Positions 54,597 through 63,061 of a DNA stretch of 64,000 nucleotides are shown here, one piece after another (within the stretch, counting starts at the first letter, position 1; every line of letters begins with the position of its first letter). A program made the position numbers and the translations under genes. A model generated the notes under the pieces. That model had not been told where the DNA came from, did no database searches, and saw nothing but the letters and a program-made list of their open reading frames with translations. The stretch lies in NCBI GenBank assembly GCA_016722295.1, contig JADKGL010000027.1:62001-126000 (forward strand), given 5' to 3'. This DNA comes from Saprospiraceae bacterium (GTDB taxonomy: Bacteria; Bacteroidota; Bacteroidia; Chitinophagales; Saprospiraceae).

Positions 54597-56078
54597 ATGG
54601 CTGAAATGCACGGATATGATTGGGTTTCAAAATGGGCTTTGTACAGTCCAAATCATATCGCATTGCAGGAGCATGGCAGTGAAGCTGTGATTTCTTACAA
54701 AGATTTGAATGAGAAAGCTGATGCCTTAAGTTCATATTTCAACAATGGATTGCGATTACAGAAAGGTGATCGCATTGCATGTATTGCAATGTATTCCATT
54801 TCTTATGTCGTTTTATTTGTAGCATGTCAAAAAACTGGAATCATACTGGTTCCTTTGAATTATAGATTGGCAAGTAAGGAGCTAGGAGAAATTATACACG
54901 ATGCTGATCCAAAATTTATATTTGCACAGGACCAATTTTCATCTTTGATTCCGCAATCATATCACGATAAGTTACTTGAATTAGATTTTCATTCAATACC
55001 TTTGAATACAACATATGATCGTACATCGATAGATGAAGATGACCCTATCATGATACTCTATACCTCTGGTACAAGTGGCTCACCAAAGGGTGTGTTGTAT
55101 TCGCATAAAATGTTATTTTGGAATAGCATTAATACAGAGATTTCATTACATATTAATTCAAATAGCAAGACTATTATCGTAATGCCTTCTTTCCATACAG
55201 GAGGCTGGAATGTCTTATTAACACCGTTGTTGCATCATGGTGGATTCACTTATCTGATGCAGAAATTTGATGCTGAGGAAGTCATGCAAAAAATTGAAGA
55301 AACCCAATGCAATGTATTCATGGGTGTGCCTACTATGTTGGCTATGATGGCACAAGAGTCGAGTTTCGAGAAATGGAATCCTAAGTATCTCGATTATATC
55401 ATCGTAGGAGGAGAAGCGATGCCATTGGCATTAATTGAAAAATATGCAAAGAAAAATATTGCTATACGTCAAGGATATGGCATGACAGAAGTTGGTCCAA
55501 ATCTTACTTCATTGCATCAAGATGATGCTATTAGAAAAATGGGGAGCATAGGAAGACCAAATTTTTATGTTGATATAAAAATCATTAAGGAAAACGGCGA
55601 TAGTGCTTTAGTAGACGAAAACGGCGAATTGTGGTTGAAGGGACCAATGGTGACCAAAGCTTATTTTCGAAATGATGAAGCAAGTCATAATGCCTTTTCA
55701 GAAGATGGGCATTGGTTTAAGACAGGTGATATAGTACGACAAGATAGCGAACAATATCTTTTTATCATTGATCGATTGAAGAATATGTTCATTAGTGGTG
55801 GTGAAAATGTGTATCCTGCAGAAGTGGAACGTGCTCTCCGAAAAATGAAAGCTATAAAAGAATGTGCAGTCATTGGTATTCCAGATGAAAAATGGGGAGA
55901 AGTGGGCAAAGCTTTTATTGTTATCAATGAAGGACATGATGTTAGCGACCAGGATATCACATCACATTGCAGTATTTATTTAGCAAAATATAAAATACCA
56001 AAACAGATTATTTTCATCAATGAATTGCCCAAAACAGATTCTGGAAAAATCAATCATAAAATTTTGAAAAATCTTTAA
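54597..56078 (+). CDS. AMP-forming acyl-CoA synthetase
   Basis: 493 residues of the ANL superfamily. It activates a carboxylic acid with ATP and joins it to CoA. Motifs in order: P-loop YTSGTSGSPKG (about residues 154-164), FHTGGWNV, the hinge region with GYGMTEVGP, TGDIVR, the adenylate-stabilising DRLKNMFISGGENVYPAEVE, and the C-terminal catalytic lysine in PKTDSGKIN. Full length for a medium/long-chain or aromatic acid ligase; the substrate pocket cannot be read reliably. Together with the symporter and the KAS-III-like enzyme it makes a transport, activation and acyl-processing set. The hydrolase downstream may supply the acid. Confidence 0.88.
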   Translation: MAEMHGYDWVSKWALYSPNHIALQEHGSEAVISYKDLNEKADALSSYFNNGLRLQKGDRIACIAMYSISYVVLFVACQKTGIILVPLNYRLASKELGEIIHDADPKFIFAQDQFSSLIPQSYHDKLLELDFHSIPLNTTYDRTSIDEDDPIMILYTSGTSGSPKGVLYSHKMLFWNSINTEISLHINSNSKTIIVMPSFHTGGWNVLLTPLLHHGGFTYLMQKFDAEEVMQKIEETQCNVFMGVPTMLAMMAQESSFEKWNPKYLDYIIVGGEAMPLALIEKYAKKNIAIRQGYGMTEVGPNLTSLHQDDAIRKMGSIGRPNFYVDIKIIKENGDSALVDENGELWLKGPMVTKAYFRNDEASHNAFSEDGHWFKTGDIVRQDSEQYLFIIDRLKNMFISGGENVYPAEVERALRKMKAIKECAVIGIPDEKWGEVGKAFIVINEGHDVSDQDITSHCSIYLAKYKIPKQIIFINELPKTDSGKINHKILKNL

Positions 56079-56116
56079 TTCATATTCTCTAATACAACAA
56101 ACAAAAAAATTTAACA

Positions 56117-56668
56117 ATGAAAAAAGTACAATTATTTTTATTCGCAGCCATCATAGGATTGGCAACTCTTATTTCTTGCTCTAAAGAAGAGGCAAAGGGA
56201 ACTTGCAGTGACGGTATCAAGAATCAAGATGAGACAGGTATCGATTGTGGCGGTGTATGTACAGCATGCAAAGTTGGCACTCATGGTAAATGGAAGTCTG
56301 CTCCTGTAGCTCCTATTTTAACTAGTTTTGCAGATTCTATTTTTGCAACATTTAACACTAATAATACTTATACAGTAGATCAGTGGAAAGGTGGAACAAA
56401 AGTGGTATTGTCTGGTACATATACGCAGGCAAAATCAAGTGTTGGCAATATTTATACAATTATTTTAAATCAGACTTCACCAACAGTGCTTACTGCAGAA
56501 GGTATATTTGAAGTTGCATCTGATAACAAAACAATGAAGTATGAAGTAGCACAAACATCTCCTGCAATTACAGGCGTAACAGCGCCAACTCCTGCTGGAG
56601 GAATAGGCAGTACATCTGGAGGAAAATTTGGAGACGGTAATGTCCAGAATTATACTAGAATAGAGTAG
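56117..56668 (+). CDS. Cysteine-containing lipoprotein
   Basis: 183 residues. Lipoprotein signal with lipobox LISC (Cys at about residue 21), then a compact cysteine motif CSDGIKNQDETGIDCGGVCT-type with four cysteines (about 30-52), a short module seen at the start of many Bacteroidota lipoproteins and T9SS proteins. The rest (about 60-183) is a lipocalin-like or beta-sandwich fold by appearance (HGKWKSAPVAP, VVLSGTYTQ, GTSGGKFGDGN). It follows the acyl-CoA ligase by 38 bases and is closed by a strong terminator, so it may be the last gene of the symporter transcript. Function unknown. Confidence 0.7.
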   Translation: MKKVQLFLFAAIIGLATLISCSKEEAKGTCSDGIKNQDETGIDCGGVCTACKVGTHGKWKSAPVAPILTSFADSIFATFNTNNTYTVDQWKGGTKVVLSGTYTQAKSSVGNIYTIILNQTSPTVLTAEGIFEVASDNKTMKYEVAQTSPAITGVTAPTPAGGIGSTSGGKFGDGNVQNYTRIE

Positions 56669-56688
56669 TAGATATTTTTTTAACAATA

Positions 56689-56730
56689 ATCGACAGATTA
56701 CAATTTCTTGTAGTCTGTCGATATTTTTTT
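56689..56730 (+). terminator. Intrinsic terminator
   Basis: ATCGACAGATTACAA and TTGTAGTCTGTCGAT form a 15-bp stem with one wobble and a TTTC loop, then ATTTTTTT. A strong factor-independent terminator for the run ending with the lipoprotein gene. Confidence 0.88.
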
Positions 56731-56738
56731 ATTCATTT

Positions 56739-56746
56739 TATCTTTG
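56739..56746 (+). promoter_or_regulatory. -7 promoter box (TATCTTTG) for the porin gene
   Basis: TATCTTTG directly follows the terminator and ends 3 bases before the ATG at 56750, so the porin message would be practically leaderless. This separates the porin/hydrolase pair from the genes upstream. Confidence 0.5.
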
Positions 56747-56749
56747 ATC

Positions 56750-58327
56750 ATGAGATATAAATTCATAGCAAGTTGTTTTTTTATTTTCAGTTTTGCTTAT
56801 ACTGTTGCGCAGTCAAATGATGTTGATGGTTTCAAAGGATTTGATAAAATTATTCCGCAAAAAGCAAATAAGCAATTTCAAAGTTATTTCTATTTTTATC
56901 AACAGAATGTAGCGATGAATATTTATCCAGAGAATGATTTTCTCAAAGGTCAGATTGTAGGTAGATTGTTTGGAAATAATACCACAACTACCTCAACGTC
57001 TATAAAAGCACTTTATGCAGAGCAGCGATTGATTCCATTTTTTATATATAGTCCTCAGATCTTTGATGGCAGAGCTACATTGCGTGCAAGTTTTGAGATC
57101 GACTGGACATGGGGAGATGCTTCTTATGGTACAGGTGGAAATTTTGGTTCAGCAATTTCTGCTGATCAAGTCAATCTACAAACTCAAAATATTGAAGCAG
57201 AATTTGTGCCATGGAAATTTTGGACAGTGAATATTGGATTACAAAGAATGTTTGATACTCCGCATGATCCTTATAGAAGCATTTTTGATAAATTTACACA
57301 AACAGGATATCGCCTTGCATTTTGGGGAACCGATGGGGTAGGTGTTAGTATTCGAAGACAGACAGATCGACATAAGTCAAAGTTTGGAATGTATAAACTT
57401 TATGAAAACAATGTAGAGCTCAATGATGATGTCACATTGTTTGAACTCAATCATCAATATGCTGCAACAAAATTGTGGAATATCGGTGCATCAATATATC
57501 ATGTTCGAGATTTTTCTTCAGGAAAAGGTGGAGTGAGCATATTAGGTCAGGGTTTTGCTAGTCCATTGACCAATTATAATGGAACATATCATTTTAGTTT
57601 ATCTCCTGATCCATATAAAGGAAATGTATTTTGGACAGGAATGTATTTCAGTAGAAATGAAGAAATGATGCATGACCCGTGGAATCTTTCTGGATTTGTA
57701 AATTACAATTTTGGAAATGTAAAGCAAAAGGCTGTACAAGATGCAAATTATAAAACTGTTACAACGATAGGTGGATTGGCAGCAAACCTGAGAGCTGCAT
57801 ATCGTTACGGGCAGACCACAGGTGATGCGATCAGTGTTGATGCATTGCTCACTACAGGAGACAATGATGGGAATCTTGATAAAAAGTACAATGGCGTTAT
57901 TACAGCAAATACCTGGGGTAGCCCAGGAGCGATTTTTATAGGCTCTGGAGCATATTTATTATTTCCACATGGGAATGTGGTCAATCGATTTGTTGCCGCA
58001 GTGCCTGATCTGTCAAATATGGGATATGGTATTGCAGGTGGGACATTGAATATAGCACATGATTTTATTCCGCATAAGCTGCATACAAAATTTGGATTTG
58101 CAGCAGCAAGTTCTATGGTAGCTCCATATGGAGGTGGCAATTTTATTGGATTGGAAACTAATGCAAAAATTGGATATGATTTTGGTGCATTTCTGACTGC
58201 AGAAGTCCATGCAGCCAGTATGCAGCTTGGTGATTTTTATGATTCCAATATTACAAAAGGTAGCAATGCTGCAAGACCTGTTAATCCATGGATGGCATTT
58301 GCCTGTCTAAAATGGCTTATTTTTTAA
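56750..58327 (+). CDS. Outer-membrane porin-like beta-barrel protein
   Basis: About 525 residues. The start is the ATG at 56750 rather than the TTG at 56744. Signal peptide MRYKFIASCFFIFSFAYTVAQ. The body is a series of amphipathic strands with tryptophan/tyrosine girdles (EFVPWKFWTVNIGLQRMF, GYRLAFWGTDGVGVSIRRQ, ANLRAAYRYG, GDAISVDALLTTGDNDG), and it ends in a strand closing with Phe (LKWLIF). It resembles alginate-export-like and other substrate-specific porins of Bacteroidota. The length fits a 16-18-stranded barrel. The neighbours (exported hydrolase downstream; symporter and acyl-CoA ligase upstream) suggest passage of a hydrophobic or carboxylic substrate. Confidence 0.78.
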   Translation: MRYKFIASCFFIFSFAYTVAQSNDVDGFKGFDKIIPQKANKQFQSYFYFYQQNVAMNIYPENDFLKGQIVGRLFGNNTTTTSTSIKALYAEQRLIPFFIYSPQIFDGRATLRASFEIDWTWGDASYGTGGNFGSAISADQVNLQTQNIEAEFVPWKFWTVNIGLQRMFDTPHDPYRSIFDKFTQTGYRLAFWGTDGVGVSIRRQTDRHKSKFGMYKLYENNVELNDDVTLFELNHQYAATKLWNIGASIYHVRDFSSGKGGVSILGQGFASPLTNYNGTYHFSLSPDPYKGNVFWTGMYFSRNEEMMHDPWNLSGFVNYNFGNVKQKAVQDANYKTVTTIGGLAANLRAAYRYGQTTGDAISVDALLTTGDNDGNLDKKYNGVITANTWGSPGAIFIGSGAYLLFPHGNVVNRFVAAVPDLSNMGYGIAGGTLNIAHDFIPHKLHTKFGFAAASSMVAPYGGGNFIGLETNAKIGYDFGAFLTAEVHAASMQLGDFYDSNITKGSNAARPVNPWMAFACLKWLIF

Positions 58328-58345
58328 TAATCTAATCCATAAAAA

Positions 58346-59284
58346 ATGTTAAAAACAATTCAACCAATATTCCTTTTACTGATGATGCTACGATTTGGTT
58401 TTGCACAAGACAAGAATACTACGACTATGAAAATAAAAGCTTATCAACAAGAAGTACAATTTCTTCAGTTGAATAATGAAATCGAAATCGCATTCACAGA
58501 TGAAGGTAAAGGAGAGGTTTTACTTTTTATCCATGGACTGGCCTCTTATCTCCCTGCTTGGAATAAAAACATAAATGAACTTAAATCGCAGTACCGATGC
58601 ATTGCAATAGATTTACCAGGATTTGGCAAATCTTCAAAACCGAATGCACCTATATCAATGGAGTTTTATGCAGAAATAATTAAAGATTTTTGCCAAAAAA
58701 TGAAATTGAATCAAGTGACATTAGTTGGGCATTCTATGGGAGCTCAAATAAGTTTGACGGCAGCATTAAAATATCCAAAACTTATCAAGCAAATGATTTT
58801 GTTTGCTCCAGCAGGATTGGAGACATTCAATAAAGGCCAAAAACAGTGGTTTCGAGATGTGATGAGCGCTGATGCAGTCAGACTTACAACCGCCGAACAA
58901 ATAAGAGTTAATTATTATTTTAATTTTTATAGAATGCCAAGAGATGCTGGATTTATGGTCCAAGATAGACTTAATATTCGCAGCTGTTCAGATTTTAGTA
59001 ATTTTTGTCATCATGTTGTTCAAGGAGTGAATGCTATGGTCAACCAGCCAGTCTTTGAATTTTTACCAAATATAAATCAACGTACATTGGTTGTTTTTGG
59101 AGCACAGGATAATCTGATCCCAAATCGTTTTTTACATGGTGGTAAAGCAGAGACTGTAGGTAAAAAAGGAGTCGCCCAAATGAAAAATGCAAGTTTAAAA
59201 CTAATTTCACGTGCTGGACATTTTGTGATGTTCGAACGAGCCAATGAAAGCAATTCTTTGATTAAAGAATTTATGGAAAAGTAA
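58346..59284 (+). CDS. Exported alpha/beta hydrolase
   Basis: 312 residues with a signal peptide (1-20, ending GFAQ). Catalytic triad visible: nucleophile elbow GHSMG (Ser at about 130), acid in FGAQDNLIP (Asp at about 252), and His in SRAGHFVMFE (about 292). The oxyanion region HGLASYLPAWN and DLPGFGKSSKP are typical of the lipase/esterase-like branch. Periplasmic or outer-membrane location is likely. It lies 18 bases after the porin and probably shares its transcript. It could release an acid from an ester for uptake by the symporter and activation by the ligase, but this pathway is inference only. Confidence 0.85.
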   Translation: MLKTIQPIFLLLMMLRFGFAQDKNTTTMKIKAYQQEVQFLQLNNEIEIAFTDEGKGEVLLFIHGLASYLPAWNKNINELKSQYRCIAIDLPGFGKSSKPNAPISMEFYAEIIKDFCQKMKLNQVTLVGHSMGAQISLTAALKYPKLIKQMILFAPAGLETFNKGQKQWFRDVMSADAVRLTTAEQIRVNYYFNFYRMPRDAGFMVQDRLNIRSCSDFSNFCHHVVQGVNAMVNQPVFEFLPNINQRTLVVFGAQDNLIPNRFLHGGKAETVGKKGVAQMKNASLKLISRAGHFVMFERANESNSLIKEFMEK

Positions 59285-59532
59285 AATTTAGTTTTTTGGT
59301 ATTCTCAAATCCTTTGGTATATTTTAATTGAGTGTAATGTAAGAATAGACAGTATAATTTTTTTAGAACACAGATTTATTCTTTGGCTTGACACTTTTGC
59401 CAGAGTCAAGTGATTTTGATTACAGTGTATTAATTCAATTAAATATAAATGTGTAAAATTTTAATAATCAATTAGTTATATATTTGTTTTTTTATATTTG
59501 TACATATATAGCAATTTTTAGTAATATGTAAT

Positions 59533-59540
59533 TAACTTTG
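59533..59540 (+). promoter_or_regulatory. -7 promoter box (TAACTTTG) for the first SdrD_B protein
   Basis: TAACTTTG lies 12 bases before the ATG. The preceding 40 bases and following 25 bases are nearly the same as at 62640-62715, so the promoter was duplicated with the gene. Confidence 0.55.
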
Positions 59541-59552
59541 CTGATGAATTGA

Positions 59553-62405
59553 ATGAATATGAAGAAATTAAACCTAGCCGCTGTATTGTTTCTTGTCTTA
59601 CTTACGACAGGACTTTTTGCTCAAATTTCAGGAACTGTATTCCGTGATTTTAATGCAAACGGAATTAAAGAGAACATTACCGACTTTGATGAAAATGGTA
59701 TGGCTGGTGTTACTGTTATTGCTTATAGTTCTTCTGGAGCAATTGTTGGAACTACAACTTCAAGTGCTACGGGAAGTTGGTCATTACCAGCAGTTACATC
59801 CTTTCCTGTTCGGGTAGAGTTTAGTGGTTATCCTACTGATACCTATAGTGGTCCTAATGGAACTAGCAACACAAGTAGTGTTCAGTTTATTTCTGCAACT
59901 TCTACTTCTGTCAATTTTGGGCTTCAAGTGGGAGAATGTTATATGAGCACATTAAATCCTCAGGTAGCAACCACATTATTTCGTTCAGGAGATCCCATTT
60001 TGAATGCTACAGCGGGAAGTAGAAATGCTGTCCCTATATTTAATTTTAATAATGGGTCTATCACTTCATTTACATCTGCTTTAGCTTCAGATGTAAATTG
60101 GTGGGGAAGTGTGGGAACAGCGCCCACTCCTACAGTTGGAGCCTTAGCATCTCAAGTTGGATCTTGCTGGGGTATAGCACATCATAAAGGAACAAGAAAT
60201 ATCATTACTTCTTCATTTCTGCGAAGGCATGTAGGTCTTGGGCCTAATGGGCTTGGAGCAATTTATAAAGTTCCTGACAATGGAAGTTCTACAGCCTCAT
60301 TATTAGTTGATCTCGTTGCACTTGGTGTAAATCTAGGTACAATTCCTTCAAATAGTGTAAGAGGATTAAGTAGTCCTACTACCCCCACGCATGATGTAGA
60401 AGCTTTTGACAAAGTTGGGAAAATTGGTCTGGGCGATATTGATATAAGCTCAGATGAAAAATATTTATTTACGGTCAACTTATTCGAAAAAAAATTAATT
60501 CGAATTAATCTTACCCCAACGCTTACAGCGCCTACTGGAGGAGATATTTCGCAATTTAATATACCTAATCCAGGTTGTATCAATGGTCAGGTTCGTCCTT
60601 GGGCTTTAAAATACTACCTCGGCAAATTGTATGTAGGGGTCACATGTGATGGTTCTACAGGCAGTAGTTCAGATTTATCACTCCATGTATATGCTTTTGA
60701 TGTGGCTACTTCAACTTGGTCTGCATCACCTGTTTTTACATTGAACAGTCCTCTACGTCCCATAGCTCAAGGTAATTGGAATAATTGGAATAATACTTTC
60801 GTTCAAGGACCAGATTTCAATACCAATCCACAACCTCTGTTGAGCGACATTGATTTTGACAATAATGGGGATATGATATTGGGTGTTTTAGATGTATATG
60901 GTATAAAAACAGGTCATGATAATTATAGGAATGTTACAACCGATTTTGGACTATATGATGTAATCATATTTGGAGATATATTGAGAGCCACAAAATCAGG
61001 TTCAACTTGGACTAATAATGTAGGTTCTGGAGGAGTAGAATATTATGGAAATGATAATGGGGTAAGTAATGGTTCATTTCCAAATTTAAGTATTCAAAGT
61101 GATGCCTGTGCTGGTGGAATATCTTCGGTTTGTGGATTGACCAAAGTCATGATGTCTGCGACAGATCCAGCTGGGGCAATTACCAATGGAGTCATTGTGT
61201 TAAATAATACAACAGGTGTTCATACTTCAAGGTATACAATAATGTCTACAATGGGTCCAACTGGGAGTAGTGTTTCTGAAAATCAAGGGAAAGGAATTGG
61301 TATAGGTGATATAGAATTATTAACTCCACCTCCTCCAATTGAAATAGGAAATAGGATATGGCTAGATACCGATAGTGATGGGGTACAAGACCCAAATGAA
61401 TCTCCTATTGTTGGTGTTACAGTTCAGTTGGTCAATAGTTCTGGAACTGTGATTGCAACTGCAGTAACTAATTCTTCAGGTAATTATTATTTTACTAATG
61501 CAACAGGTACTAATACATCAAGTAGTATTTATAATATTACTCAATTACAAGCAAATATGACTTACACAGTCAGAATACCAAATATCAACGGGGGAAGTAA
61601 ACAATCAGCATTGGCCAATTATAGATTGACAACACAAAATGCAAATAATGGAATTCCAGCAACTCAAGAAGACGTAAGAGATAGTGATGGAGCCATTGTA
61701 GGGACTAGTGCAGAGGCACTTGTGCTCACTACCCAAATTCCTGTTTCAGGAGCAAATAATCATACATTTGATTTTGGATTTTTTGCTTGTGCTCCAAATT
61801 ATCATGAGATCTGTAATGATGGTTCAGATACTTTGACATTAACGGCAGATGCTGGATTGACTAATGTGATGTGGTATGATAGCACGACTAATACCTTAAT
61901 CGGTTCGGGTATTTCTATAAAGATTACAAGTTCAACTTTGGGATTATCTGATACTTATGAAGCATATTATTATACTGCATTAGATGCTACAGGTTGTACA
62001 GTGAGCTTATGTTGTCCAGTTCAAGTTAAAACTATCCCTTGTTGTCAAATTTCGGTTCAAAATACAAGTACACTTTGTAATAATAATTCAACTCTAGCTA
62101 TTTCAACAGATGATTGGTTTAGTTTGACACTAAGTGCAACTGTTACAGGTGGTAGTGGAAATTATATTGTAAAAATTGGTGCATATACAAGTGCATCAAC
62201 TGCATCTGGAAGTCCAATTACTATAACTGGAAATGGTGCAGGAGGAAATCCACTTTTACAAGCAAATGGTACAGCTACATATACTGTAACTGTACAAGAT
62301 GCAACGAACGGGTCTTGCTTGACTACTTTTTCGATAGGGCCTGTTGCAGCATGTAGTTCTTGCCCTAATCCAAATTGCTTTACAATAGGCGTGCAAAAGA
62401 ATTAA
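59553..62405 (+). CDS. Secreted SdrD_B-type repeat protein, copy 1
   Basis: 950 residues. Signal peptide (MKKLNLAAVLFLVLLTTGLFAQ from 59559, or two residues earlier). Domain order: SdrD_B-like CnaB fold (about 23-130: ISGTVFRDFNANGIK, GMAGVTVIAYSSSG); a propeller-like region (about 190-590: IKLTP-free strands such as LGDIDISSDEKYLFTVNLFEKKLIRI, PWALKYYLGKLYVGVTCDGS); a second SdrD_B module (about 592-745: IGNRIWLDTDSDGVQDPNE); and a Cys-rich Ig-like tail. It ends CPNPNCFTIGVQKN with no type-A T9SS domain. Likely a surface or matrix protein using Ca-binding D-x-D-x-D-G loops. A paralogue starts 288 bases downstream. Confidence 0.8.
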   Translation: MNMKKLNLAAVLFLVLLTTGLFAQISGTVFRDFNANGIKENITDFDENGMAGVTVIAYSSSGAIVGTTTSSATGSWSLPAVTSFPVRVEFSGYPTDTYSGPNGTSNTSSVQFISATSTSVNFGLQVGECYMSTLNPQVATTLFRSGDPILNATAGSRNAVPIFNFNNGSITSFTSALASDVNWWGSVGTAPTPTVGALASQVGSCWGIAHHKGTRNIITSSFLRRHVGLGPNGLGAIYKVPDNGSSTASLLVDLVALGVNLGTIPSNSVRGLSSPTTPTHDVEAFDKVGKIGLGDIDISSDEKYLFTVNLFEKKLIRINLTPTLTAPTGGDISQFNIPNPGCINGQVRPWALKYYLGKLYVGVTCDGSTGSSSDLSLHVYAFDVATSTWSASPVFTLNSPLRPIAQGNWNNWNNTFVQGPDFNTNPQPLLSDIDFDNNGDMILGVLDVYGIKTGHDNYRNVTTDFGLYDVIIFGDILRATKSGSTWTNNVGSGGVEYYGNDNGVSNGSFPNLSIQSDACAGGISSVCGLTKVMMSATDPAGAITNGVIVLNNTTGVHTSRYTIMSTMGPTGSSVSENQGKGIGIGDIELLTPPPPIEIGNRIWLDTDSDGVQDPNESPIVGVTVQLVNSSGTVIATAVTNSSGNYYFTNATGTNTSSSIYNITQLQANMTYTVRIPNINGGSKQSALANYRLTTQNANNGIPATQEDVRDSDGAIVGTSAEALVLTTQIPVSGANNHTFDFGFFACAPNYHEICNDGSDTLTLTADAGLTNVMWYDSTTNTLIGSGISIKITSSTLGLSDTYEAYYYTALDATGCTVSLCCPVQVKTIPCCQISVQNTSTLCNNNSTLAISTDDWFSLTLSATVTGGSGNYIVKIGAYTSASTASGSPITITGNGAGGNPLLQANGTATYTVTVQDATNGSCLTTFSIGPVAACSSCPNPNCFTIGVQKN

Positions 62406-62451
62406 TATTAGTAATTATACTAAGTAATTGAGTTAAGGATTTTTTAAAAGC

Positions 62452-62491
62452 GTAAGAATTGAATATTTTATTTATAATATTCAATTCTTAC
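62452..62491. terminator. Long hairpin between the two SdrD_B genes
   Basis: GTAAGAATTGAATATT and its exact inverse form a 16-bp stem with an 8-base loop, 47 bases after the stop of copy 1. It lacks a clear T-tract on the plus strand, so it may end transcription weakly or protect the mRNA end. Confidence 0.5.
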
Positions 62492-62673
62492 ATTAGCAAA
62501 ATTGTCTAAGCAAATTCATTAAATTTTCAGCCGAATTAAAATTAAAAAGCTTATAAATTCTGGAAGGCTTATTTTAATTTAATTTAGTTCGAATCAAGTA
62601 TTTCGTTTACAGGAATTTATATATTAATATTATTATATGTGATTATATATAGTGTTTTTTAATAATATGTAAT

Positions 62674-62681
62674 TATCTTTG
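62674..62681 (+). promoter_or_regulatory. -7 promoter box (TATCTTTG) for the second SdrD_B protein
   Basis: TATCTTTG, 11 bases before the ATG, in the same context as the box at 59533. Confidence 0.55.
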
Positions 62682-62692
62682 TGCTGAATTGA

Positions 62693-63061
62693 ATGAATAT
62701 GAAGAATTTAAACTTTGTTACAGCATTAATTGTATTTCTATTTAGTACAACACTTTTTTCACAGATTTCTGGGACCGTATTTCGCGATTTTAATGAAAAT
62801 GGAACTCAAGATGTTACCACTTCATATAATGAAGTAGGAGTAGCTGGAGTTACAGTTATAGCTTATAATAATTTAGGTGAAGTAGGATCTACTACAACAT
62901 CGGCTACTGGTAGCTATACGTTTTCGGGATTGTCCTTGCCCTTGAGAATTGAGTTTTCGGGATATACTATAGGTGATTACTCATCTGCTGTAGGAACATC
63001 AAATCAATCAAGTGTACACAATTCTACAATGTTGCAAGTGCTACTGCAAATTTTGGAATAA
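62693..63061 (+). CDS. Secreted SdrD_B-type repeat protein, copy 2, 5' part (frameshifted)
   Basis: Starts like copy 1 (MNMKNLNFVTALIVFLFSTTLFSQ, then ISGTVFRDFNENGTQD and VGVAGVTVIAYNNLG), with signal peptide and first CnaB-like module. At 63017-63020 the sequence reads CACA where copy 1 has CA in the equivalent codons (SSVQF). The two extra bases shift the frame, and it ends at 63061. The rest of the protein continues in the frame beginning at 63019. Whether the shift is real or an assembly error cannot be told here. Confidence 0.75.
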   Translation: MNMKNLNFVTALIVFLFSTTLFSQISGTVFRDFNENGTQDVTTSYNEVGVAGVTVIAYNNLGEVGSTTTSATGSYTFSGLSLPLRIEFSGYTIGDYSSAVGTSNQSSVHNSTMLQVLLQILE

